A stretch of 64,000 nucleotides of DNA from Paenibacillus sp. FSL H7-0326 (GTDB lineage: Bacteria; Bacillota; Bacilli; Paenibacillales; Paenibacillaceae): the NCBI RefSeq assembly GCF_001955535.1, contig NZ_MPVN01000007.1, positions 88,534-152,533 on the forward strand, read 5' to 3'. The notes below the pieces were generated by a model, which was not told where the DNA came from, searched no databases, and worked only from the letters and a program-made list of their open reading frames with translations. Position 1 is the stretch's first letter. Each line of letters starts with the position of its first letter. Positions 42,429-50,919 of the stretch are shown piece by piece. The position numbers and the translations under genes are program-made.

Positions 42429-43361
42429 TTATTTGGATTCAATTCGACCAATTGGGTTGGTACTCTCCGACAAAGTCTTTTGCACTACCGACCAGCTGGT
42501 GTGCTCAATGTCGAGTGCTTGGCGAAGGTAAGCCCATGTGACCCGCTGGATCAAAGCGACACGTTCCGGGTTTTCATCTGTTGTTTCCTTAACCTCGTAA
42601 CCCGAGATTCCACCAAGTAAGTGTTCTGCGCCAAAGAGGGTAAGCAAGCTCTCGGCTCCCGGGCTGAAGAAGTAGGGGTCGGTCATCCATTCCGGGCCGC
42701 GGACGGTCAACTGATATTTTTGCGGGATGTTGTCCTGATCCCCGGCGACCACAAGGGTAGGTGTGGTCATGTGCGCGAAGCTCACGTTCAGGTGCGGCAT
42801 GTTCTCGGCCGCGAACGGTGTCAGGCTGTCCCCGCCTTGCCCAGCCGTAGCCAATAGCACGCCCGCTTTGATGCGCGAGTCGGCCAGATCCTCTTCCTTC
42901 TTGGTTTCCGGGTTGAGAACTCGCAAGCCCAAAAGATTGCCCGCCGTTTGGCCGCCGAAGGAGTGTCCGGCTGTAGCGATACGGCTTCGGTCAAGACGTC
43001 CGCTGAGGCCGGGAACGGAAGATTCTAGGAGATCTAGCTGATCGAGGATGAGCTTCATGTCTTCGACTCGGAAACGCCAGATCCGTGGTGTGCGGGGATC
43101 GTTCTTAGGAAGGCCCACTGTCCTCGAGTCGAGATGGGTGGGTTGTATGACCACGAAGCCGTGTGCAGCCCAGAAGTCAACCAAGGGGCCGTAGCCCTCC
43201 AACGAAGAGCCGGATCCATGTGAGAAAACAATGATAGGTAAATTACGACCGGTCGTCGGCGCGGATACTCTCACTCGCAGATCCTCACCACGGCCTGGGG
43301 CTGATAACACTATCGGCTTCACCGAGATGACTGGAGAGGAAGCGTTAATCTTGAATTCCAT
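42429..43361 (-). CDS. Alpha/beta hydrolase (chlorophyllase/PET-hydrolase-like)
   Basis: A 310-residue alpha/beta hydrolase without signal peptide. The oxyanion region is IIVFSHGSGSSLEGYGPLVDF; the nucleophile elbow is AGHSFGGQTAG; the acid is likely in VVAGDQDNIPQ and the histidine in FGAEHLLGGISGYE. The first part, where HGSGS and the text VVIQPTHLDS follow, resembles chlorophyllase- and dienelactone-type enzymes that cut esters or amides of bulky substrates. GC-rich like the convergent TetR gene. A double inverted-repeat operator lies upstream of the start. Confidence 0.88.
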   Translation of the reverse strand: MEFKINASSPVISVKPIVLSAPGRGEDLRVRVSAPTTGRNLPIIVFSHGSGSSLEGYGPLVDFWAAHGFVVIQPTHLDSRTVGLPKNDPRTPRIWRFRVEDMKLILDQLDLLESSVPGLSGRLDRSRIATAGHSFGGQTAGNLLGLRVLNPETKKEEDLADSRIKAGVLLATAGQGGDSLTPFAAENMPHLNVSFAHMTTPTLVVAGDQDNIPQKYQLTVRGPEWMTDPYFFSPGAESLLTLFGAEHLLGGISGYEVKETTDENPERVALIQRVTWAYLRQALDIEHTSWSVVQKTLSESTNPIGRIESK

Positions 43362-43438
43362 AATAATTGTTCCTTCCCTTCTTTAAAAGATATTAAGATT
43401 TATGGCTAACGCCGCCTTTGTTTTGCAAAGATAAGCTT

Positions 43439-43482
43439 AAACGGAACCACGTTCCTATTATAAACGGAACATAATTCCGTTT
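43439..43482. promoter_or_regulatory. Double operator upstream of the hydrolase
   Basis: AAACGGAA-CATAA-TTCCGTTT (43462-43482) is a perfect inverted repeat, and AAACGGAAC-CAC-GTTCC (43439-43455) is a second related site. Two phased sites in front of the hydrolase suit the adjacent TetR protein. Confidence 0.65.
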
Positions 43483-43855
43483 GCAATAAGTTTTTAATAA
43501 ATCACTCGATTAGGCCTCATTCATCAACATTCCCCTACTTTAATGGCAAATCATCTCCAGAGCATCAATCAGCCGACCATCCTTCTGAAAGGAAGTAAAA
43601 ACTATCATTTCTCAAAAATCTTTTCCCGCCCTTCTTTCATCTCAAGACACCATCGGCATGCAGAGCCGATCACTGTATCAAGTCCATTTCTAGTATCAAA
43701 ATGTATCCTACCCCACAAAAATGTTCCGTTCACACAAAAAAGTGCGTACTTTTCACCAATTAGAAAGGCTGATAACCTTACATACAGAACGATCAATCCA
43801 CAATTGATTGTGCGACACACAGTCGTTAAAAAAATCATAGGTGAGGTGCTAAGAA
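43483..43855. other. Intergenic stretch, no gene seen
   Basis: Two overlapping open frames on opposite strands occur here (43543-43920 plus, 43605-43838 minus), but neither has a ribosome binding site or gene-like sequence. The region presumably holds the promoter of the 474-residue protein gene. Confidence 0.4.
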
Positions 43856-45280
43856 ATGAAGGAATATCAACTTATTTTGAAAGAGAAGAAAGTCGTTTGG
43901 GGAGAAACCATAGATATTGAGCGACTCATTGACAGCAAACCAGTCAACTCCATCAGACAGGGCGTGAACTCGAACGTGGATTGGAATTTGCCTGCAGGCA
44001 TATATCGAGCAAAAGAGATTGTTATCGAACTCGATAAAATGCTTGAGGCCATGCTGGTTCAGCTGGGTGAACCAGTGAAGAGCAATCCGACAGTACTCTT
44101 AAATAGCCTGTTAGCCAATTTGGCGATTTCCGGACGCTTGTCTTCTTTGCCCTTAAAATCATTGGAACTTGAAGATCATGCCGGTATAGAGATTAGTGCT
44201 CAAGCGGTACGTATCGGAGAACAATTGGTAAGCTGGGCCAGAGAGATCAATGCTGAGAAAAAGACATTGGCTGAGTATGGATCAGAAACGCTTAGTGAAC
44301 TGGAATTTCGAAGCCACTGTTATGGTCATCCACTGACCCCGGAAGCCACTGCTCAGGTTTGGGGACCATTCGGCGGACCAAGAATTATGCAGATTTATAA
44401 TGAATACTTACACCAATTCGTTTTACTTCGGGATGCCTTATTACCATTTGCCAATTGGGAAGAGGTTCCGTTTGAAGTCAAGGAATATAGAGAATTCAAA
44501 GGATTGCGTTTTCTAGAGCCATCCCGAGAAGTATTCTTAACGCAACTGTTCAAGAAAAAATTGACACACAAATCGATCATCCACTACGCACAAAGTGTGG
44601 TTAGCTCAGGGTTGGATAAAGTCGGTTACGGCTTCCAATATCGTCTAGGCACTGTTTTGCCGGCTGGTTTGGGTGAGTCTGCCCGTACGGCATCCCGTTA
44701 TCTCCTGAGATGGTATCCCGTACAAACGATACAGGCAGAAGATGCAGATGGTTTGGCTGCGGTCTCCTTCGATTATGAATATGAAGATTATTATGCCGCG
44801 CCCCGTAAAGAAGCAGGAAAAGGAACACTCGCAGACGACGAATTGCTTCCTGAATATGGGGAGGATTACAATGAACCATCCATTGGCCGGTTGCTGCCAA
44901 ATACCAGTACAGATCGAACGACCCTTCAGTTCAGTTTGGAGATGAAAGGCAGCGAGTTTGCAGTAGATCTTGGTCAACTTTTTAGGGGGCAGCGGTTTTT
45001 ATATCGGCCACAAAGAAGCAGCAATGCCGGGTGCGAATTTAAAAAACGAGATTACATCAACTGGCACCCTGCTGAAGACATTCTCTCGCATTCAGGATTG
45101 GTCACCAATGCAGATGGCATCCATTTCATTCCGACTGGCAAAAACGAACTTGTCCTATGGGCTCTACTAGGCAAACTCTATCCCGAAAATGTAGTTTTAT
45201 TGGAAAAAGGAGATCAGGAGGAGCTGGAGGCGGCATATGTTTCCGGCAAAGGCTTCGGTACGCAATTTCTAGTGCTGTAA
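43856..45280 (+). CDS. Uncharacterised 474-residue protein paired with an exporter
   Basis: A soluble protein starting MKEYQLILKEKKVVWGETID with GAGGTG 8 bases upstream of the ATG. It is fully open, has no signal or membrane segment, and shows normal codon use, so it is a real gene. Blocks that may be conserved: FRSHCYGHPLTPEATAQVWG, FEVKEYREFKGLRFLEPSRE, YRLGTVLPAGLGESARTAS and FIPTGKNELVLWALLGKLYP. I do not recognise the family. The MFS exporter gene starts 52 bases later and there is no terminator between them, so they are likely one transcript. Confidence 0.75.
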   Translation: MKEYQLILKEKKVVWGETIDIERLIDSKPVNSIRQGVNSNVDWNLPAGIYRAKEIVIELDKMLEAMLVQLGEPVKSNPTVLLNSLLANLAISGRLSSLPLKSLELEDHAGIEISAQAVRIGEQLVSWAREINAEKKTLAEYGSETLSELEFRSHCYGHPLTPEATAQVWGPFGGPRIMQIYNEYLHQFVLLRDALLPFANWEEVPFEVKEYREFKGLRFLEPSREVFLTQLFKKKLTHKSIIHYAQSVVSSGLDKVGYGFQYRLGTVLPAGLGESARTASRYLLRWYPVQTIQAEDADGLAAVSFDYEYEDYYAAPRKEAGKGTLADDELLPEYGEDYNEPSIGRLLPNTSTDRTTLQFSLEMKGSEFAVDLGQLFRGQRFLYRPQRSSNAGCEFKKRDYINWHPAEDILSHSGLVTNADGIHFIPTGKNELVLWALLGKLYPENVVLLEKGDQEELEAAYVSGKGFGTQFLVL

Positions 45281-45331
45281 GTTGTGAAATGAAACCCACC
45301 GTTCATTTTGGATAGAAAGGAAGAATCTATA

Positions 45332-46552
45332 TTGACCAGACAACAAAAGTTTTTGACAATGAATTTATTTTTAATGACCTTTATTCTGGGGACCAGTGAG
45401 TTTTTGATGGTCGGATTATTATCTGAAGTTGCCACAAATATGAAAATCGCCATATCGACTGCAGGCTTTCTGGTGACGGCTTTTGCGCTTACCTTTGCTA
45501 TAGGTACACCGGTCTTCACAGCATTATTCAGCCGATTTTCCAAATTCCCTCTCATCCTTGTCTTACTCAGCATATTTATTGTTGGGAATATCATCACGGC
45601 TTTATCAGAATCATATGGCCTGCTTCTGGTGTCAAGAATAATCACGGCCGTAGTTACCGGCGTCTTGATCGCACTCGCGATGTCAGTGGCAAGTGAAGTC
45701 ATGCCTCCGGTAAAAAGAGGGCCCGTGATCTCCATCATCTTTACTGGTTTCACTGTGGCAAGCGTGCTTGGCGTACCTCTTGGTACTTTTATCGGACAAT
45801 GGGGCGGTTGGCATTTGGCATACTGGTTAACCACATTGTTGGGAATCATTTCTTTGATAGCAAGCATCGCAACCATTCCTAGAGGACTAAAAGGAACGCA
45901 CAGTCCACTCACAAAACAACTCAGATTGCTCGCCTACCCCAGAATTGTGCTTGCTTTCGCCATTATGATGTTAAGTATAGCAGCTACTTATAGCATCTAT
46001 ACGTATTTAGCTCCTTTGCTTCAGGATGTGCTTTTTGTTCCGGCTCGTTATATTAGTCTCATCTTTTTACTGTATGGTGTTGTGTCTATTTTCAGCACGC
46101 TAATCGGAGGAAAGCTGGCTGTCGGTGACGGGATGAAAAAAATTCGCTATGTGCTTCTGGCTCAATCTGTCATCTTGGTATCACTTTATTTTACTTCCGG
46201 CTCTCTTGTTGGGGGACTCGTCAGCATCTCATTCATGGCTCTCGTTGTTTATCTTATGAACTCGACGATGCAGTTGTACTTCATTGATTTTGCCGATGAG
46301 CATGTTCCGGAGGCAAGAGACTTAGCCTCGTCCTTAACCTCCGTTGCCAACAATGTTGGCATTGCGATCGGATCCGCTTTAGGTGGATTTGTCACTACGA
46401 ACATGAAGCTTATTGATCTATCCTGGTCTGGGGGGATTGTAGCCGTACTCGCGGCAGTGTTGGCATGGGTCAACTATCGTTTGAAGCAAGGAACCGTCAG
46501 TAAGACGAAAGTGAATAATGCACTGCGAGATCAACACGAAGGAAATATATAA
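45332..46552 (+). CDS. MFS efflux transporter (AraJ/CmlA/YdhP type)
   Basis: A 406-residue twelve-helix major facilitator of the drug:H+ antiporter-1 group. The start is set at TTG 45332, with AAAGGAAG about 9 bases upstream. First helix: FLMTFILGTSEFLMVGLLSE, as in the AraJ/YdhP/PbuE group; motif A is changed to RFSKFPLILVLL; motif C-like sequence FTGFTVASVLGVPLGTFIGQ is present (GxxxGxPxG). It lies 52 bases after the unknown 474-residue gene and ends at a strong terminator. Probably exports a drug, sugar or nucleoside-like compound. Confidence 0.92.
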   Translation: MTRQQKFLTMNLFLMTFILGTSEFLMVGLLSEVATNMKIAISTAGFLVTAFALTFAIGTPVFTALFSRFSKFPLILVLLSIFIVGNIITALSESYGLLLVSRIITAVVTGVLIALAMSVASEVMPPVKRGPVISIIFTGFTVASVLGVPLGTFIGQWGGWHLAYWLTTLLGIISLIASIATIPRGLKGTHSPLTKQLRLLAYPRIVLAFAIMMLSIAATYSIYTYLAPLLQDVLFVPARYISLIFLLYGVVSIFSTLIGGKLAVGDGMKKIRYVLLAQSVILVSLYFTSGSLVGGLVSISFMALVVYLMNSTMQLYFIDFADEHVPEARDLASSLTSVANNVGIAIGSALGGFVTTNMKLIDLSWSGGIVAVLAAVLAWVNYRLKQGTVSKTKVNNALRDQHEGNI

Positions 46553-46565
46553 TTAAGACATATCA

Positions 46566-46602
46566 AAGCAGGAGGTAATTTGAAAAGTACCTCCTGCTTT
46601 TC
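46566..46602. terminator. Terminator after the MFS gene
   Basis: AAGCAGGAGGTA / TACCTCCTGCTT with a 10-base loop, followed by TTCG and T-rich sequence on the plus strand. Confidence 0.85.
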
Positions 46603-46661
46603 GAGTATCAAGAGCAGCCCGATCAAGGCATGGTTAATGGTAAATGCACAGCAGTAGCTTT

Positions 46662-47036
46662 TTATGCATTCTTGTGATCTGTGTACAATACTTCATCGGG
46701 AAAGTTTTCGATATAGTTGGTTCCAAAATCGCATAACATCATGAGCATAACGGAAAGTTGTTCACCCAGCTGAGATAAGCAATATTCCACTTTTGGCGGT
46801 GAAACTGGATAAACCTTGCGAATAATAAGCCCGTCGCTTTCTAGTATTCTTAGCTGCATCGTAAGCATACGTTGGGTTGCTTCAGGAAGTTCCCGTCGCA
46901 GCTCATTATACCGTACTGGACCTTTTGCTAAGCGGTTTAAAATGGATATCTTCCATTTCCCACTGATTAAGCCGAGTACAATTTCCGAGGTACAGCGATA
47001 TTCTTTGTCTCGAAAGTTTATCATTTGTCGACACAT
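46662..47036 (-). CDS. HxlR-family transcriptional regulator
   Basis: A 124-residue regulator: RCTSEIVLGLISGKWKISIL then NRLAKGPVRYNELRRELPEATQRMLTMQLRILESDGLI, the canonical HxlR winged helix, preceded by the conserved cysteine. HxlR proteins respond to aldehydes, quinones or redox stress. The start is ambiguous between ATG 47036 (Shine-Dalgarno too close) and ATG 47024 (12 bases spacing). It is divergent from the TetR gene and convergent with the MFS gene. Confidence 0.9.
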   Translation of the reverse strand: MCRQMINFRDKEYRCTSEIVLGLISGKWKISILNRLAKGPVRYNELRRELPEATQRMLTMQLRILESDGLIIRKVYPVSPPKVEYCLSQLGEQLSVMLMMLCDFGTNYIENFPDEVLYTDHKNA

Positions 47037-47187
47037 CCTTTTTAGAAAAGATTATACAAATGTAAGTGATCTCTCTTCAGCCAATTCGAATTATAGAACA
47101 TTCATTCCATATATTATGTTTAAACACTCCATTCTTGTCAAGGACTTCTAGATCGATTAGTATAAAATTAAAAAAGGAGGTCATCTT

Positions 47188-47817
47188 ATGCCGCGAACAG
47201 GACGTCCACGTACATTTAATCGTGACGAGGCGGTTGACGCCGCCATGATTCTTTTCTGGGAATATGGCTTCGAATCCACTTCACTAGCTCAGTTAAAGGC
47301 CGCAATGGGAGATATATCATCTGCAAGTTTTTACGCAGCGTTTAAGTCAAAAGAAGATCTGTTCCGCGAAGTGATTGATCGGTACATATCGATGTATGGA
47401 CATGCTTCGGAAACTTTCAAAAATACAAACATAACGTCGAGAGCAGCCATGGAATTGGGACTGCTAGAAGCAGCTCGGTTCCAGACAGAGAACACTCACC
47501 CTTTAGGTTGTCTGTTGGTGTTGTCCACAGTTAACTGTTCTCCTGAGCAACAACATATCCAAGACCTTCTATCAAATGAAAGAAAGAGAGTCCGGGGGTG
47601 GATCAAAGATTGTATAGAACGAGCCGTAGCCAACGGGGAGTTGCCAGAATTCACGGATATTTCCATGGTGATTACGTTATTTGAAACATTTTTACGAGGG
47701 ATTTCTACGCAAGCCCGAGACGATGTTCCATACGAGGAAATTGCTGCTGCCATAACTCATTTGATGAGCGTATGGGATTTGTTATCTGTTGACAACGTAA
47801 TCGAGAGGATTGATTGA
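47188..47817 (+). CDS. TetR-family regulator
   Basis: A 209-residue TetR protein with a basic N-terminus (PRTGRPRTFNRDEAVDAAMI) and helix-turn-helix FESTSLAQLKAAMGDISSAS then FYAAFKSKEDLFREVIDRY. The C-terminal domain contains NTHPLGCLLVLSTVNCSPEQ, as in the AcuR/YxaF-like subgroup that controls reductases responding to electrophiles. AAAGGAGG precedes the ATG. Its regulated gene is not adjacent; the divergent HxlR gene is the only neighbour. Confidence 0.9.
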   Translation: MPRTGRPRTFNRDEAVDAAMILFWEYGFESTSLAQLKAAMGDISSASFYAAFKSKEDLFREVIDRYISMYGHASETFKNTNITSRAAMELGLLEAARFQTENTHPLGCLLVLSTVNCSPEQQHIQDLLSNERKRVRGWIKDCIERAVANGELPEFTDISMVITLFETFLRGISTQARDDVPYEEIAAAITHLMSVWDLLSVDNVIERID

Positions 47818-48018
47818 GCAATACAAATTACTTGATAGAGTGGCATCTATTAAATATATTTTTTTAGATTGGTCGTCGTTATTCCTGTGTTGAAGGAACG
47901 CCATAATCCTCCTTTTTATCACGGAATAAAGTTCTGGTTCAGCCCCTCACAATAATTCGATCAACGTATCGCTTACCTTTTTATAAAACTTTTTCAATTA
48001 AATGAGGAATCTGCTTAA
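47818..48018. other. AT-rich spacer, nothing recognised
   Basis: No gene, strong promoter or hairpin is visible; it leads into a dispersed repeat. Confidence 0.4.
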
Positions 48019-48226
48019 ACTACCCGTTAGCTTAATGATTTAGCAGGCTGAGAATCGAATAGATATACTGCTAATCGGTAATCGGATCATGTTCTTGTCC
48101 ATCTCGGCAATCGGTACAAGTTCTTGTCCTTGGCTTGGGACACGAACTTGTACCGATAAAATAAATAAGTCGCTAAAATAGCGACTTTCAATGGGAATAT
48201 GTTCTTGTTCCCCGACAGCAGATGGG
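48019..48226 (+). repeat. Full-length structured repeat (copy D)
   Basis: The most complete copy in one piece, about 208 bases. Order: head CTACCCGTTAGCTTAATGAT; GCTAATCGGTAATCGG; CATGTTCTTGTCC; arm ATCGGTACAAGTTCTTGTCC (48110-48129); loop TTGGCTTG; arm GGACACGAACTTGTACCGAT (one mismatch); GTCGCTAAAATAGCGAC hairpin; ATGTTCTTGTTCCCCGACAG tail. Confidence 0.88.
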
Positions 48227-48232
48227 CTAAGC

Positions 48233-48334
48233 TCATACTCTTTTTACAATGGCTGCTCTTGTTTTCCCATTTTCATATAACTGAACCATTTGTCTCTTGA
48301 ATTCTGCTGTAAATGTACGTCTTTCTCTTGGCAT
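48233..48334 (-). pseudogene. IS3-family orfA fragment (33 codons)
   Basis: The minus strand from ATG at 48334 reads MPRERRTFTAEFKRQMVQLY then ENGKTRAAIVKRV and stops, the standard start of IS3-type orfA helix-turn-helix proteins. It ends 6 bases before the structured repeat, so the repeat or a deletion truncated it. Confidence 0.78.
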
Positions 48335-48360
48335 ACGGGGTACTCCTGATTTCGTGGGGT

Positions 48361-48397
48361 AAAAGAAAGACCTTGAGGATTTATTGCCCCAAGGTCT
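48361..48397 (-). terminator. Terminator-like hairpin
   Basis: AGACCTTG / CAAGGTCT around a 14-base loop, followed on the minus strand by TTCTTTT. It lies downstream of the small frame at 48409. Confidence 0.65.
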
Positions 48398-48408
48398 CTG
48401 ATAAAAAA

Positions 48409-48588
48409 CTAATTTGAATCTCGATAGTTTCCTGCCTTTTTTTTTACTAACTCATGGATTTGGTCAATATGCCAAATGCAGTCTGAATATTTCAAGTGCA
48501 GTTGTAGCAGGGTTTCAACCGTTTCATCTACCGAATGTGAATCACTGTTCTCAAGTTTGGATAAAATATCCCTAAGTTCAATAATCAT
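48409..48588 (-). CDS. Small acidic protein, possible immunity protein remnant
   Basis: A 59-residue frame from ATG 48588 (MIIELRDILSKLENSDSHSV, then LLQLHLKYSDCIWHIDQIHE) to a TAG at 48409. The same frame is open for about 13 codons further upstream to the toxin stop, and an out-of-frame ATG at 48623 follows that stop by zero bases, where an immunity gene would normally start. One base lost or gained would join them. Position directly behind a polymorphic toxin remnant is the only reason for the immunity idea. Confidence 0.4.
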   Translation of the reverse strand: MIIELRDILSKLENSDSHSVDETVETLLQLHLKYSDCIWHIDQIHELVKKKAGNYRDSN

Positions 48589-48623
48589 TTCTTGGAAATC
48601 ATTTAAATTAGAAACTTGTTCAT

Positions 48624-49292
48624 TTAGTTCTTCCTTAATGTATCTAAATAATATTGGTCACCTTTTTTCAAATAATCATTAACTGTTTTTCCAGTAATCT
48701 TGTACACCGTAGCACCTTTAACAACAGTACTTGTTTTTTGTGAAAAATTCTTTAACGAAGAACCAAATCAAGTTTAAAGAACTCTGACATATTATTGGCT
48801 TTAAGAATCCCACAATTATGCACCCATACTCCAAGATTGGATACAAAATAAGAATTAAAGTCTTTGACCTCAAAGTTATAAACCGTTGCTTCCCGTGGCT
48901 CTTTCTCAATCTTATCTATTGCCAGTTTAGAACTATCACTCGAAACAAGCAAGTCGCCAACTTTCAGGTCTTTAACGAAAGTCCATCCTTTGTCTTTTAC
49001 ATAGAACGGATGATTATAGGTTGATTCAATGACTTGATCGCCCACATAAATATGATAAATTTCATCCGTCTCATGGTTGAACGTCGCTGTTACCTCTTTA
49101 TAAGCAACCTCGCCAGTCTCTTCATTCTTCGAGAGAACCTTATCTCCGACTTCAATGCCTTCGATACTCTTCTCCCCTTCGTCTGTTTGGACTTTAGTTC
49201 CTTCTGTAAAACAATTACACTGTGCATATTTTAATGCTTGACCTTCTAACTTAAACTTCTTTTCAACTGTTTTTCCAGAAGGAATTTCAAGT
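48624..49292 (-). pseudogene. Hint-domain polymorphic toxin, C-terminal fragment
   Basis: The frame opens without a start at 49292, reading KTVEKKFKLEGQALKYAQ then the Hint domain: CNCFTEGTKVQTDEGEKSIE, VLSKNEETGEVAYKEVTATF, STYNHPFYVKDKGWTFVKDL, and closing VKDFNSYFVSNLGVWVHNC. This is the complete pretoxin Hint module (about 135 residues) that releases a toxin tip. Following GILKANN there is a frameshift near 48755, and the toxin tip continues as TVVKGATVYKITGKTVNDYL and KKGDQYYLDTLRKN to a stop at 48624. The large upstream secretion part is missing. Confidence 0.85.
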
Positions 49293-49309
49293 TTTCAAAT
49301 AAATTCCGC

Positions 49310-50188
49310 TTATATCATAATTTGTCTTCGTTCAATGCCAGCTACCGCACCACCAACCCGAACCTGGTTGATCTCGCCGCTCTCGCTCAGGCGCAATCCA
49401 ACCTTGATTTCAGAAGGACAATCCATCGAATACCCTTGCCGGATCATGACGTGCTCCACTTCCCGCAAAGATCGTTGGCCATGTTGGTACAAATAGCAGA
49501 GCAGGGCACCGTTGGATGTTCCTGTCGCACTCTCCTCGGGAATATCGTGCAGCGGCGCAAAATTTCTGCATTCCGCAGCAGCATCGTCTGGAGTATCCAG
49601 TGTGAACAGATGATATCCAACCACATCATATTTTTTGCTTATGGCGGTTATAGCGTCAAAATTGGGCTGAACCTCATTCAAGAGCTTCCTACTGCGAATC
49701 GGGATCAAAATGTCCCGAAGCCCCGTCGAAACAATCTGGATGGGCAACCCGGTTTCAAGATCCTCGGCATCCATCCCCAAAGATGGGGCGATTTCCTCAC
49801 AGGATATCCTTTCAAGAAATTGTGGTAAAGCCTGTGACAAATAAACAAGAACCTCCGAGCTAATATCCACATCCAATATTCCTGCCTTGGTTTCTATCCT
49901 ATAGAAGGCCCCTTCCTCTGCCAAACCCAGCGAACGCATTAGTCCAAATGCAGCAATCGTGGCGTGTCCGCACAGATCAACTTCGCTGGTGGGGGTGAAA
50001 AAGCGGATTTTGTAATCCGCAAGCAAGGATTTTTCCATAAAGGCCGTTTCCGAAAAGCCCAAATCCTTCGCTATGAGCTGCTTCTCGGTATCATCCAGCG
50101 AAAGGCCATTCTCCAAGACAACGCCAGCTGGATTACCGCCACGGTCCCCTATCGCAAACGCATTTAACGTATACACTTCCACATTCAT
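49310..50188 (-). CDS. PhzF-family isomerase/epimerase-like protein
   Basis: A 292-residue PhzF-fold protein. The start at 50188 (MNVEVYTLNAFAIGDRGGNP) follows GGAGGAGAGG; a longer in-frame start is unsupported. The fold has two similar halves; the catalytic glutamate is in KDLGFSETAFM, and further family blocks are FFTPTSEVDLCGHATIAAFG and the mirror DIPEESATGTSNGALLCYL. PhzF enzymes isomerise a vinylogous amino acid in phenazine synthesis, but most genomic copies have unknown substrates. There is no other phenazine gene nearby, so no pathway is claimed. Confidence 0.9.
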   Translation of the reverse strand: MNVEVYTLNAFAIGDRGGNPAGVVLENGLSLDDTEKQLIAKDLGFSETAFMEKSLLADYKIRFFTPTSEVDLCGHATIAAFGLMRSLGLAEEGAFYRIETKAGILDVDISSEVLVYLSQALPQFLERISCEEIAPSLGMDAEDLETGLPIQIVSTGLRDILIPIRSRKLLNEVQPNFDAITAISKKYDVVGYHLFTLDTPDDAAAECRNFAPLHDIPEESATGTSNGALLCYLYQHGQRSLREVEHVMIRQGYSMDCPSEIKVGLRLSESGEINQVRVGGAVAGIERRQIMI

Positions 50189-50268
50189 GTTCCTCTCCTC
50201 CTCAACGGATGTGTAATGATTATCCCAGTCAATCTCTCCCACTTCCATGGTAAGTCGCAGTTATAGGG

Positions 50269-50919
50269 CTAATTAGCGCTAGCGCTATATTCCCCTTTTT
50301 TTGGTTTCTGCTGATAGTTGGCAAATTTCAATCGTGTATAAGAAATAATGCCGGACAATAAGAAGAAGCTGATAATCGTTCCTTCACGGATATTGATTGG
50401 TAAACTGTATAGTAGTGATATTGTTATTGATATAACAATAGAGAATAGATCGACACAATATCTATACTGAGAGAAAGAGCGTTTTGTTAATTCAGCTATT
50501 CGTAAACATAAACTTTCAATAGGAAAAGGAATAATATCTAATGATAGAATAATACCTGTTGATCCACCGGCTAGTATCAAACCGAAAATAAGAAGTCCGA
50601 TTCTTACTAAATAATTTTCTACGTGAATCGTACCGAAAATAGTATAGAGGAAGAAATTAATAATCATTCCAAAAAACAAGATGGAAATGAACATCAAAGT
50701 GAATTTTTTATAATCCTTTTCTTCGCAAAGGAAGATATATCCGATTAGAAAAATGAGATTTGCAATGAATGTAATTGTACCAACTTTGATGGAAGTCCAC
50801 TCAGATATAGATAAATTCATCGCATTAAAACTGCTTACTCCAACATCGGCTTTTAATGTAAGACTAATGCCAATAGCACTTACTATATAGAGTAGGATTG
50901 ATGGAATTACTTTTTTCAT
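50269..50919 (-). CDS. YczE/YitT-like membrane protein
   Basis: A 216-residue integral membrane protein with five or six helices. The start ATG 50919 overlaps the stop of the upstream HAD gene by four bases (translational coupling). The first helix and loop, PSILLYIVSAIGISLTLKAD then VGVSSFNAMNLSISEWTSIK, are the YczE pattern (conserved G-V-x-x-F/W-x-x). B. subtilis YczE supports a Ppant transferase-dependent pathway, but most homologues lack a known function. Confidence 0.82.
   Translation of the reverse strand: MKKVIPSILLYIVSAIGISLTLKADVGVSSFNAMNLSISEWTSIKVGTITFIANLIFLIGYIFLCEEKDYKKFTLMFISILFFGMIINFFLYTIFGTIHVENYLVRIGLLIFGLILAGGSTGIILSLDIIPFPIESLCLRIAELTKRSFSQYRYCVDLFSIVISITISLLYSLPINIREGTIISFFLLSGIISYTRLKFANYQQKPKKGEYSASAN

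Noticed and set aside
45214..45912. 232-codon open frame antisense to the MFS gene
   Set aside because: Mirror of transmembrane codons in the real gene; no start signal or recognisable family.
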